Source of the DNA: Chitinophagales bacterium | GTDB taxonomy: Bacteria > Bacteroidota > Bacteroidia > Chitinophagales > Chitinophagaceae | Direction: 5' to 3' | Length of the DNA: 7,106 bases | Assembly: GCA_013297585.1 (NCBI GenBank) | Contig: JAAFHG010000186.1 | Location: 1 to 7,106, forward strand | Shown here: positions 1 through 5,851 of the stretch, piece by piece | Layout of the letters: each line of letters begins with the position of its first letter | Position numbering within the stretch: the first letter of the stretch is position 1 | Made by a program: the position numbers and the translations under genes | Notes under the pieces: generated by a model | Told to the model about the DNA's origin: nothing | What the model saw: the letters and a program-made list of their open reading frames with translations, nothing else | Database searches by the model: none

Positions 1-73
1 TGGATATGGCGGTGGCAACCGTGGTGGTGGCGATCGTGGTGGTAATAGCGGCGGCGGTTATAACAGATATTAA
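1..73 (+). CDS. C-terminal tail of a glycine-rich protein, probably an RRM RNA-binding protein (5' partial)
   Basis: The frame starting at base 2 is open and ends with TAA at 71-73. It encodes about 23 residues made of Gly-Gly runs broken by Asn, Arg, Asp, Ser and Tyr, ending Gly-Tyr-Asn-Arg-Tyr. Bacteroidota commonly encode small proteins with one RRM domain followed by exactly this kind of Gly/Arg/Tyr-rich disordered tail, thought to bind RNA and contribute to RNA handling in the cytoplasm. The RRM itself lies outside the window, so the family call is inference from composition only. Other Gly-rich proteins, such as some cold-shock or single-stranded DNA-binding proteins, would look similar here. 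A clear terminator follows 20 bases after the stop, which supports this being a real gene end. Confidence 0.6.
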   Translation, partial: GYGGGNRGGGDRGGNSGGGYNRY

Positions 74-93
74 TTCTATTTAACTACACATAC

Positions 94-125
94 ATCCTAT
101 CCAAATTTTTTGGGTAGGATTTTTT
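94..125 (+). terminator. Rho-independent terminator after the Gly-rich protein gene
   Basis: A 9-bp stem is formed by ATCCTATCC (94-102) and GGGTAGGAT (112-120), with one T-G wobble and a 9-base A/T loop. A run of six T (120-125) follows on the plus strand. The hairpin begins 20 bases after the stop codon of the Gly-rich gene. Seen from the minus strand it lies just past the fmt stop codon, but no T-run follows on that side, so it is best read as a plus-strand terminator. Confidence 0.8.
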
Positions 126-1125
126 ATGCCCTATAGCCACGCAGAAATTCGTCTATCAATAATCGCTTTTTACCTTCTAGTTGCATGTCCAATACATGTA
201 CAAAACCATCATTACAGCTAAATTTTAAATAAGTTTTACTATCTGTAACTACTAATCCTGTTGCTTGATTATGCTGTACTATTTCTTTTTTGCTGCTAAA
301 AATTTTTAGTTTTTTGCCATTAAGCATCGTAAATGCAGCAGGGTAGGGTGATAAGCCTCTAATTAAATTATGAATTTCTGCGGTCGATTTTTTCCAGTCA
401 ATAGCGCAAGTTTCTGTAAATATTTTTGGCGCATGTTTTAGTGAATGGTTAATAGTCAATGGTGAATCTGATGGGTTAGAATTATCAATTTCTAGTACTT
501 CATTACTTGAATCTTGCACCTTGTAACCTATTTCTTGCGGTACTTCTTTAATACTACCTTCAGCTAAGCCCTGCATCGTTTTTACCAAAGTCGCTGCGCC
601 TATTTCTTTCATGGCATCGTGAACGTCACCAACGGTAGCATCTTCAGGTATTGGCATGGTTTGCTGTAATAAAATATCACCAGTATCTATAGCATGTTGC
701 AGTTTAAAAGTAGTTACTCCTGTTTCTGTTTCGCCATTAATAATAGCCCAGTTTATAGGTGCTGCGCCACGATATTGTGGTAGCAACGAGCCATGCACAT
801 TAATTGTACCCATTGGTGGCATAGACCATACAATTTCAGGCAACATTCTAAATGCTACAACCACTTGTATATCTGCATTTAAGCCCTTTAATTCCGCTAA
901 AAACTCAGGGTTCTTTAGCTTTTCTGGTTGAAGTGTGTACAAACCTTTTTCGACTGCATATTTTTTTACAGCACTCTGTGTAAGCTGCATGCCTCTACCG
1001 GCTGGTTTGTCTGGTGCAGTAATTACACCTATAATATTGCAACCTGCTTGCACTAAAGCATCTAAAGAAGCAACGGCAAACTCAGGTGTACCCATAAAAA
1101 CAATTCTCAAATCTTGCAATGTCAT
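124..1125 (-). CDS. fmt: Methionyl-tRNA formyltransferase with a family-foreign linker insertion
   Basis: The enzyme transfers a formyl group from 10-formyl-tetrahydrofolate to the amino group of methionyl-tRNA(fMet), making the initiator tRNA in the cytoplasm. The N-terminal Rossmann-type domain opens with RIVFMGTPEFA (residues 7-17). The catalytic residues align with E. coli Asn106, His108 and Asp144 as Asn109, His111 (motif NVHGSLLP) and Asp147 (IDTGD). The C-terminal OB-like domain covers roughly residues 235-330 and includes the conserved RGLSPYPAA. The start at 1125 places the conserved RIVFMG in its usual position. The protein is 333 residues, somewhat longer than the family norm of about 305-320. 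The excess lies between the two domains: residues about 204-229 are Ser/Asn/Asp-rich and include a heptamer-repeat-encoded peptide, after which LKHAPKIF resumes the family pattern. It lies downstream of the DinB-like gene on the same strand with a 110-bp gap, so it is probably transcribed from its own promoter. Confidence 0.97.
   Translation of the reverse strand: MTLQDLRIVFMGTPEFAVASLDALVQAGCNIIGVITAPDKPAGRGMQLTQSAVKKYAVEKGLYTLQPEKLKNPEFLAELKGLNADIQVVVAFRMLPEIVWSMPPMGTINVHGSLLPQYRGAAPINWAIINGETETGVTTFKLQHAIDTGDILLQQTMPIPEDATVGDVHDAMKEIGAATLVKTMQGLAEGSIKEVPQEIGYKVQDSSNEVLEIDNSNPSDSPLTINHSLKHAPKIFTETCAIDWKKSTAEIHNLIRGLSPYPAAFTMLNGKKLKIFSSKKEIVQHNQATGLVVTDSKTYLKFSCNDGFVHVLDMQLEGKKRLLIDEFLRGYRA
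440..467 (-). repeat. Four-copy 7-bp tandem repeat (ATTNACY) inside fmt
   Basis: Read on the fmt coding strand, the 28 bases are four adjacent heptamers: ATTCACC, ATTGACT, ATTAACC, ATTCACT. Every copy fits ATTNACY. The array encodes residues 220-229 (D-S-P-L-T-I-N-H-S-L). The unit length is not a multiple of three, so the peptide repeats only every seven residues. It sits in the linker between the two Fmt domains, where the family normally has only a few residues. The array is stop-free in this orientation, whereas the reverse orientation would give TGA in one frame. Confidence 0.75.
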
Positions 1126-1129
1126 TGGG

Positions 1130-1137
1130 CAAATGTA
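1130..1137 (-). promoter_or_regulatory. Putative -7 promoter box of fmt (TACATTTG)
   Basis: On the minus strand TACATTTG matches the Bacteroidota -7 consensus TAnnTTTG exactly. It ends only four bases before the fmt ATG, so transcription would start at or next to the start codon and the mRNA would be essentially leaderless. No good TTG-type -33 element is seen 19-21 bases further upstream. That region instead holds the small palindrome TACTTTAAAAGTA (1144-1156). The call rests on consensus matching alone. Confidence 0.4.
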
Positions 1138-1161
1138 CGAGCCTACTTTAAAAGTAATTCT

Positions 1162-1230
1162 ACCACATAGTCACATAAGGCACAAAGGTTCTAAAAAATG
1201 TCGTTCTATGTGTTTCTGTGTTTATGTGGT
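1162..1230. repeat. CACATA-type imperfect inverted repeat in the gap between the DinB-like gene and fmt
   Basis: The 69-bp segment has perfect 8-bp terminal inverted repeats, ACCACATA (1162-1169) and TATGTGGT (1223-1230). The arms continue inward as an imperfect match, about 20 of 27 positions with one gap. Each arm is itself a run of 8-9-base units resembling CACATAnn: CACATAGT, CACATAAGG and CACAAAGG on the left, and the complement of a similar series on the right. The segment ends 5 bases from the stop codon of the DinB-like gene and could fold as a hairpin in its mRNA. No T-run follows on either strand, so a terminator role is unproven. It looks like an interspersed genomic repeat, but copies elsewhere cannot be seen from here. 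Confidence 0.55.
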
Positions 1231-1235
1231 GATTC

Positions 1236-1751
1236 TTATTTATGCCCCATGCTGTCGTTAAAATCTTTGCTTTTGTTTTTGGCAATGCTTAGCGTAGTAA
1301 AAGCTTCGTCTTTAATCATTTTACCAATGGTTACTATTTGCCCCACATGGTAAGGATAATGGGCTAATTGACGCAAAATGGCATCATACACTTGCAAAGG
1401 CTCGCTGCGTATGGTGATAGTTTTCTCTAAATCGGCTTCTGTAAGGCTTTCTAGCGTTTTAATTAAGCAATCCCAGCCAGTATTCCAAAAAGATAGAACA
1501 TCGGCTTTAGATAGTGCCATAGCTTCAAATTCGCCATCTCGTCTGCGCCACTCTTTTTCGCCGTCTTCAGTTAAAAAGTTTGTCCAGCGACTTAGCATGT
1601 TGCCGTAAAGGTGTTGCACAATAACTGCAATGCTATTGCTATCTGGCGAAGGCTGAAACAACACATCTTTATCATCTAGTTGAGCAAAGGTTTTGTCACC
1701 CAATTCTTTGTAGTACTTAAAGCGTTTAATAGCATCTTGTAAGAAGTTCAT
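1236..1751 (-). CDS. DinB/YfiT-like putative metal-dependent protein, DUF1572 type
   Basis: This 171-residue protein has the pattern of the DinB four-helix-bundle superfamily and is closest by eye to DUF1572. Three histidines are placed as in the family metal site: His47 in VQHLYGN, and His131 and His135 in LAHYPYHVGQIV. Other family-like features are SRWTNFLTEDGEKEWRRR (residues 54-71) and the central FW-x-x-GW (88-93). Related proteins bind a divalent metal, and some are thiol transferases or hydrolases, but no reaction is known for this subfamily and none is proposed here. The protein has no signal peptide and should be cytoplasmic. The last 15 or so residues are polar and outside the core fold. 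The start at 1751 gives the usual N-terminal helix. The gene diverges from the DUF4197 lipoprotein gene across 187 bp and lies upstream of fmt on the same strand. Confidence 0.88.
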   Translation of the reverse strand: MNFLQDAIKRFKYYKELGDKTFAQLDDKDVLFQPSPDSNSIAVIVQHLYGNMLSRWTNFLTEDGEKEWRRRDGEFEAMALSKADVLSFWNTGWDCLIKTLESLTEADLEKTITIRSEPLQVYDAILRQLAHYPYHVGQIVTIGKMIKDEAFTTLSIAKNKSKDFNDSMGHK

Positions 1752-1938
1752 AAACTAGAATATTTAATACATGAAGAATAAACCGTAAAGTTGGTAGTTA
1801 TTTTACAAGAAGTGTTTATAACCCTAAAAGAATTTTACTAGAAAAGCGATATTTCTATTCAGGAATAATTACCTCTGCAAACAAATAGTTTAATAGGCAT
1901 GTAATTTGCTTTTTAGTTAACCAAAACCATTTTAGACC

Positions 1939-2655
1939 ATGAAGAAATTTTTTTACACCGTTTTATTTGCATCTACTTTTTTACTTAGCAGTTGCGATTC
2001 TCTTAAAAATCTTGCTAGTAGTTTATTATCAGAGGCAGATGCTGCTAATGCATTGCGTGAAGCTCTATTACTAGGTGCGCAAAATGGTACTGCTACTTTA
2101 GGTCAAAAAGGCTCTTTTAGTAAAGATGTACTGCTAGCGGCTGTTTTACCAGATAATATGCAGGGTGTGGTTAAAACCCTTGATCAATTAGGGTTATCAT
2201 CTCAACTCAATAAATTTACTGGTGCACTTGACAACGCTGCTACAGAAACCGTTACCAAGTCTGCACCAATTTTTGTAAACGGTATTAAGCAAATTTCGTT
2301 TGTTGATGCAATTGGTATTGTAAAAAACGGCGGCACAGCAGCTACAGATTATTTACGTAATAAAGTTGGTGATAGCTTGCGTGTTGCTGTAACACCTGTA
2401 ATGAAAACAGCACTAGATAGCTATAAAATTACCCAAGAGTGGGATAAATTAATAGCACCTGCTAAATTATTACTAGGTAATAAAGCTAAACTAAACTTAA
2501 ATCTAGATAACTTATTAGCCGTACTGGTTACCAACCAAATGTTTAAGAAAATTGAAGTACAAGAAATTAATGTTCGCACCAATGTAGCTGCAAGAACTAC
2601 ACCTGCATTGCAACGTGTGTTTGGTAAAGATTGGACGGCTACAGCTGATAAATAG
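1939..2655 (+). CDS. DUF4197 family lipoprotein
   Basis: The protein is 238 residues. A lipoprotein signal peptide is clear: Lys2-Lys3, a hydrophobic stretch at 4-16, and the lipobox LSSC with Cys19, followed by Asp20. It is therefore exported and lipidated, and is probably membrane-anchored in the periplasm or at the outer membrane. The mature part matches the DUF4197 pattern: LSEADAANALREAL (30-43), LPDNMQ (70-75), APIFVNGIKQISFVDA (109-124) and the signature GGTAATDYLR (131-140), ending near TPALQRVFG. The function of DUF4197 proteins is unknown, and nothing here indicates one. The start at 1939 is fixed by the signal peptide. The 187-bp upstream gap contains TAATTTG (1902-1908), a near match to a -7 box about 30 bases before the ATG, but no fitting -33 element. 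The gene converges on the KOW gene, with the 109-bp inverted repeat between them. Confidence 0.93.
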   Translation: MKKFFYTVLFASTFLLSSCDSLKNLASSLLSEADAANALREALLLGAQNGTATLGQKGSFSKDVLLAAVLPDNMQGVVKTLDQLGLSSQLNKFTGALDNAATETVTKSAPIFVNGIKQISFVDAIGIVKNGGTAATDYLRNKVGDSLRVAVTPVMKTALDSYKITQEWDKLIAPAKLLLGNKAKLNLNLDNLLAVLVTNQMFKKIEVQEINVRTNVAARTTPALQRVFGKDWTATADK

Positions 2656-2678
2656 TAACGTTTAAAATACTATACAAG

Positions 2679-2787
2679 GAGGCTTGACTCATAAATAAAT
2701 GAACGCTTTCAGATTCGCTTAAACGACCTCGGTTTTCCAACAGTGATCCGAAGAAATTCTGAAAAAAGTTATTTATGAGGCAGCCTC
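2679..2787. mobile_element. 109-bp inverted-repeat element (MITE-like or insertion-sequence remnant)
   Basis: The ends are GAGGCTTGACTCATAAATAA (2679-2698) and the complement of GAGGCTGCCTCATAAATAA (2769-2787). They match at 18 of 20 positions with one gap and one mismatch. Further in, TTTCAGA (2707-2713) is matched by TCTGAAA (2758-2764), so the whole segment is an imperfect palindrome. The outermost GAGGC-x-GCCTC is itself a short palindrome, resembling the self-complementary tips of some insertion sequences, IS1182-type among those recalled. No transposase frame fits in 109 bp, and no target duplication is visible: the flanks are CAAG and TTTT. The right arm overlaps the end of the KOW gene and provides its last residues and stop. 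Transcribed from the lipoprotein side, the arms form a long hairpin followed by T6 (2788-2793), so it may also terminate that transcript. Confidence 0.55.
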
Positions 2788-2979
2788 TTTTTTGTTGTCT
2801 GTAACTACTATCACATTTCTACCAAGCGTTTTAAAGCGTACACCATTTTCTTGTACCACAGTAATAGTGATATGCCCAGTTTTACTAGTGTTGATGTCTC
2901 TAACAATGCCAGATTTGCCTTTGTGCGTACCGCCTATTACTTGGCAGTTATCGCCGTCTTTTAATGATGTATTATTCAT
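2773..2979 (-). CDS. Small KOW-domain protein (putative RNA/ribosome-binding)
   Basis: This 68-residue protein is essentially one KOW motif: DGDNCQVIGGTHKGKSGIVRDI (residues 8-29) with the invariant-type Gly24, followed by beta strands HITITVV and VRFKTLGRNVIVV. KOW motifs occur in ribosomal protein L24/L26, NusG/Spt5 and related proteins, where they contact RNA or ribosomal components. A stand-alone KOW protein of this size is plausibly a cytoplasmic RNA-binding accessory factor, but its partner is unknown. It is too short to be L24 and lacks the rest of that protein, and no ribosomal genes are nearby. The final codons Glu-Ala-Ala-Ser-stop fall in the end of the 109-bp inverted repeat, so the native C-terminus may have been different. 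No Shine-Dalgarno sequence precedes the ATG. The gene diverges from mutS with 139 bp between the starts. Confidence 0.8.
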   Translation of the reverse strand: MNNTSLKDGDNCQVIGGTHKGKSGIVRDINTSKTGHITITVVQENGVRFKTLGRNVIVVTDNKKEAAS

Positions 2980-3105
2980 AGCTTTAAATTATGTGTGGAT
3001 TTACTTACGAAAAAAGGCGTTCACAAGTATTTTGCATAAATATAGTTATTAATTCTCACCCACATTGTCTGAATAACAAAAGCCAAGCATTATTCACTAG
3101 GCACT

Positions 3106-3113
3106 TATATTTG
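3106..3113 (+). promoter_or_regulatory. Putative -7 promoter box of mutS (TATATTTG)
   Basis: TATATTTG is an exact match to the Bacteroidota -7 consensus TAnnTTTG and ends five bases before the mutS ATG at 3119. Transcription from it would begin at or beside the start codon, giving a leaderless message. No TTG is found at the expected -33 spacing; the nearest upstream (3065-3067) is too far away. The alternative start at Met11 (3149) is unlikely because related MutS proteins also begin close to the ETPLMxQ segment. Confidence 0.4.
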
Positions 3114-3118
3114 TTGTT

Positions 3119-5809
3119 ATGGCAAAGGCAAGTACAGAAACCCCACTAATGCAGCAACATAAGGCTATCAAACAGCGATATCCTGATGCCATTTTGCTGT
3201 TTCGTGTGGGCGATTTTTACGAAACCTTTGGCGATGATGCGGTAAAAGCATCTACGGCTTTAGGCATTACATTAACCAAGCGTAATAATGGTGATGAAAA
3301 CAGCAGCCAATTGGCTGGTTTTCCACACCATGCGCTAGATACGTATTTGCACAAATTGGTAAAAGCTGGTTATAGAGTTGCCATTTGCGACCAACTAGAA
3401 AATCCTAAAGAAGCCAAAGGCATTGTAAAGCGAGGCGTAACAGAATTGGTAACACCTGGTATTGCCACTAACGAAAAACTACTTGAACACAATAGTAATA
3501 ACTTTTTAGCGGCTTTACATTTTACAGAAGACCAATTAGGTGTTGCCTTTTTAGATATTAGTACGGGTGAATTTTTTGTGGCTGAAGGCAATGCAGAATA
3601 CATGGATAAATTGCTGCAAAGTCTTAAACCTGCCGAAGTTATTTTTCAGCGTAGCTACCAAAAGCAGTTTAAAGAACTGTTTGGTACCAAGTTTTACACC
3701 TACACCATGGAAAGCTGGTTGTTTGAAGAAGCATTTGCTACTGAAAGCTTGCTCAAGCATTTTCAAACCCATTCTTTAAAAGGTTATGGTATAGAAAATA
3801 TGCACAGTGGTATTGCGGCTGCTGGTGCGGTTTTGTACTATTTAAAAGAAACAGAACATCCCAATCTACAACATATTACCGCTATACAGCGGATGGAAAA
3901 GGAAGATTATTTGTGGATGGATAAGTTTACCATTCGTAATCTTGAATTGCTATCTACTGGTGCCAATGAAGGTAATAGTTTACTTAAAACCATTGATAAT
4001 ACCGTAAGCCCAATGGGCGCTAGAATGCTGAAACGCTGGACGGTTTTGCCTTTAAAAGATATTGGTAAAATTAATGAACGATTAGACGCTGTGGCCTATT
4101 TTATTCTGCAAACAGATTTGCGCAAGCAACTAGCCGTAGCTATTAAAACTTGTGGTGATGTAGAACGGTTGGTAAGTAAATTACCATTGAAGAAAATCAA
4201 TCCAAGAGAGGTATTACAACTGGCAAAAGGGTTGCAACAGGTAGATCAGATAAAACTACAGTTGAGCCAAAGCAATAACGATTATTTGAAGCGATTGGCC
4301 GATGCATTGAATCCTTGCCATTTTATTGTAGAGAAAATTATCAACGAAATAAATGAAGCACCACCCATTGCTGTCAACAAAGGCAGTGTGATTAAAACAG
4401 GCGTAAATGCAGAACTTGATGAGCTACGCAATATTGCTTCTGGTGGTAAAGAATACTTAATTGGTATTCAGCAACGAGAAGCAGAAGCTACTGGTATTTC
4501 GTCGCTGAAAATTGGTTTTAATAATGTGTTTGGCTACTACTTAGAAGTTACCAATTTACACAAAAGCAAAGTGCCTAGCGAGTGGTTTCGCAAACAAACC
4601 TTGGCCAATGCAGAACGCTATATTACACCTGAATTAAAAGAATACGAGGAGAAAATAACTGGCGCAGAAGATAAAATTTTAACCATTGAATTAGCCTTGT
4701 ACGACAAACTATTACTGGCTTTACAGGATTATATAGCACCAATTCAAGTGAATGGTAATGTGTTGGCTATTGTAGATTGTTTGCTGTGCTTTGCTGAAAA
4801 TGCATTGCAGTATAACTACAAAAAGCCACAACTACACGATGGCTTAGAATTGCATTTGGAAGAAAGTCGTCATCCAGTAATTGAGCGTAACCTACAAGCT
4901 GGTGAAACCTACATTGCTAATGATATTTTCCTACATCCAGAAGAGCAACAGATTATCATTCTCACAGGGCCAAACATGAGTGGTAAAAGTGCTATTTTAC
5001 GCCAAACAGCCTTAATTACGTTAATGGCACACATGGGTAGTTTTGTACCCGCAGATGTGGCTAAAATACCTTTAACAGATAAGATTTTTACCCGTGTAGG
5101 GGCAAGTGATAACCTGAGTGGTGGCGAAAGTACCTTTATGGTAGAGATGAACGAAACTGCAAGTATTATCAACAATATATCGCAACGTAGTTTGATATTG
5201 TTAGATGAAATTGGCCGTGGTACATCTACCTACGATGGTATTTCTATTGCATGGAGCATTGTAGAGTTTTTGCAAAGTTCGCCTGCTGCACCCAAAACCT
5301 TATTTGCTACGCACTACCACGAACTGAATGAGCTAGAAGATAAGTTGCCTACGGTAAAAAACTACCATGTTACCAATAAAGAAGTAGGCAATAAAATCAT
5401 CTTTTTACGTAAGCTAGCACCTGGTGGCAGTACACATAGTTTTGGTATTCATGTGGCAAAAATGGCTGGGATGCCGCCTAAATTAATAGCTCGTGCTAAT
5501 GATATTTTAAAGCAATTAGAAGATAGTCGTGATTCGGTAGATAGTCAACAGACCGCAGACGAGTCAGTCCACAGTCCACAGTCCACAGACCACAGAAAAA
5601 CTACAATCGCTTATTCTGTCCCTTTGGGTCGGTTAGGTAGCGCTGTGAAAAACCTTGAAGCACCACAAATGCAACTCTCTATTTTTGATGTGCATTCTGA
5701 AACTTTTGGCGATATACGTAATGCGCTAAATGCTATTGATATTAATCGCTTAACGCCTGTAGAAGCTTTACTTAAATTGCAAGCTATTAAAAATATGGTT
5801 AAAATATAA
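3119..5809 (+). CDS. mutS: DNA mismatch repair ATPase MutS with an insertion in the C-terminal linker
   Basis: MutS binds base mismatches and small loops as a dimer and, on ATP binding, becomes a sliding clamp that recruits MutL. All domains are present in 896 residues. The mismatch-binding domain has GDFYETF with Phe33 and Glu35, the residues that probe the mismatch. The connector lies around 130-255, and the lever and clamp around 270-575. The ATPase has Walker A GPNMSGKS (617-624), the signature SGGEST (667-672), Walker B LILLDE (692-697) and the His switch FATHYHEL. The C-terminal segment DINRLTPVEALLKL ends the protein as in relatives. Residues about 805-848, between the ATPase end and MQLSIFD (851-857), do not look like family sequence: first a Ser/Gln/Thr/His tract encoded by a 7-bp tandem repeat, then SVPLGRLGSAVKNLE. 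The rest appears intact, so the protein should be functional. The gene stands alone and faces the desaturase gene. Confidence 0.98.
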   Translation: MAKASTETPLMQQHKAIKQRYPDAILLFRVGDFYETFGDDAVKASTALGITLTKRNNGDENSSQLAGFPHHALDTYLHKLVKAGYRVAICDQLENPKEAKGIVKRGVTELVTPGIATNEKLLEHNSNNFLAALHFTEDQLGVAFLDISTGEFFVAEGNAEYMDKLLQSLKPAEVIFQRSYQKQFKELFGTKFYTYTMESWLFEEAFATESLLKHFQTHSLKGYGIENMHSGIAAAGAVLYYLKETEHPNLQHITAIQRMEKEDYLWMDKFTIRNLELLSTGANEGNSLLKTIDNTVSPMGARMLKRWTVLPLKDIGKINERLDAVAYFILQTDLRKQLAVAIKTCGDVERLVSKLPLKKINPREVLQLAKGLQQVDQIKLQLSQSNNDYLKRLADALNPCHFIVEKIINEINEAPPIAVNKGSVIKTGVNAELDELRNIASGGKEYLIGIQQREAEATGISSLKIGFNNVFGYYLEVTNLHKSKVPSEWFRKQTLANAERYITPELKEYEEKITGAEDKILTIELALYDKLLLALQDYIAPIQVNGNVLAIVDCLLCFAENALQYNYKKPQLHDGLELHLEESRHPVIERNLQAGETYIANDIFLHPEEQQIIILTGPNMSGKSAILRQTALITLMAHMGSFVPADVAKIPLTDKIFTRVGASDNLSGGESTFMVEMNETASIINNISQRSLILLDEIGRGTSTYDGISIAWSIVEFLQSSPAAPKTLFATHYHELNELEDKLPTVKNYHVTNKEVGNKIIFLRKLAPGGSTHSFGIHVAKMAGMPPKLIARANDILKQLEDSRDSVDSQQTADESVHSPQSTDHRKTTIAYSVPLGRLGSAVKNLEAPQMQLSIFDVHSETFGDIRNALNAIDINRLTPVEALLKLQAIKNMVKI
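5549..5599 (+). repeat. 7-bp tandem repeat array (CAGTCCA) inside mutS
   Basis: Three exact CAGTCCA copies occupy 5565-5585, followed by CAGACCA (5586-5592) and the degenerate CAGAAAA (5593-5599). Two more diverged units, CAGACCG (5549-5555) and CAGACGA (5556-5562), lie upstream, offset by an extra GT (5563-5564). The array encodes residues about 811-827. The pure unit read in frame cycles through Q-S-T-V-H-S-P and has no stop in any phase. It lies in the variable linker after the ATPase domain, where the family has no comparable sequence. Confidence 0.85.
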
Positions 5810-5851
5810 TATTATGTAGGTTAAGAAAGTTTATTTTATTCAACACTTCAT

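Noticed and set aside
1144..1156. Palindrome TACTTTAAAAGTA upstream of fmt as an operator
   Set aside because: Six-bp A/T-rich arms arise easily by chance in this composition and no regulator is encoded nearby.
656..1261. Two plus-strand open frames (656-931 and 935-1261) opposite fmt
   Set aside because: They are antisense to a well-supported fmt gene, their translations have no recognisable pattern, and the composition follows from the opposite codons.
1902..1908. TAATTTG as the promoter of the DUF4197 lipoprotein gene
   Set aside because: It is one base short of TAnnTTTG and no TTG lies at the right distance upstream; too weak to list as a feature.
2778..2793. GAGGCAGCCTC plus T6 as a simple terminator
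   Set aside because: The local stem would be only four pairs with a three-base loop. A terminator is credible only if the full 109-bp inverted repeat folds, so it is noted under that element.
2792..3052. Plus-strand open frame of 86 codons opposite the KOW gene
   Set aside because: The minus-strand frame encodes a recognisable KOW domain; the plus-strand product is hydrophobic by complementarity and has no family pattern.
3370..3779. Short open frames on both strands within the mutS region
   Set aside because: They lie wholly inside mutS in other frames and show no family features; mutS explains the coding signal.
4909..5175. Minus-strand open frame of 88 codons over the mutS ATPase region
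   Set aside because: It is antisense to the Walker A and signature motifs of MutS, where strong protein conservation explains the open frame.
5549..5599. CAGTCCA array as a CRISPR array
   Set aside because: The units are 7 bp and directly adjacent with no spacers, and they lie in frame inside mutS.
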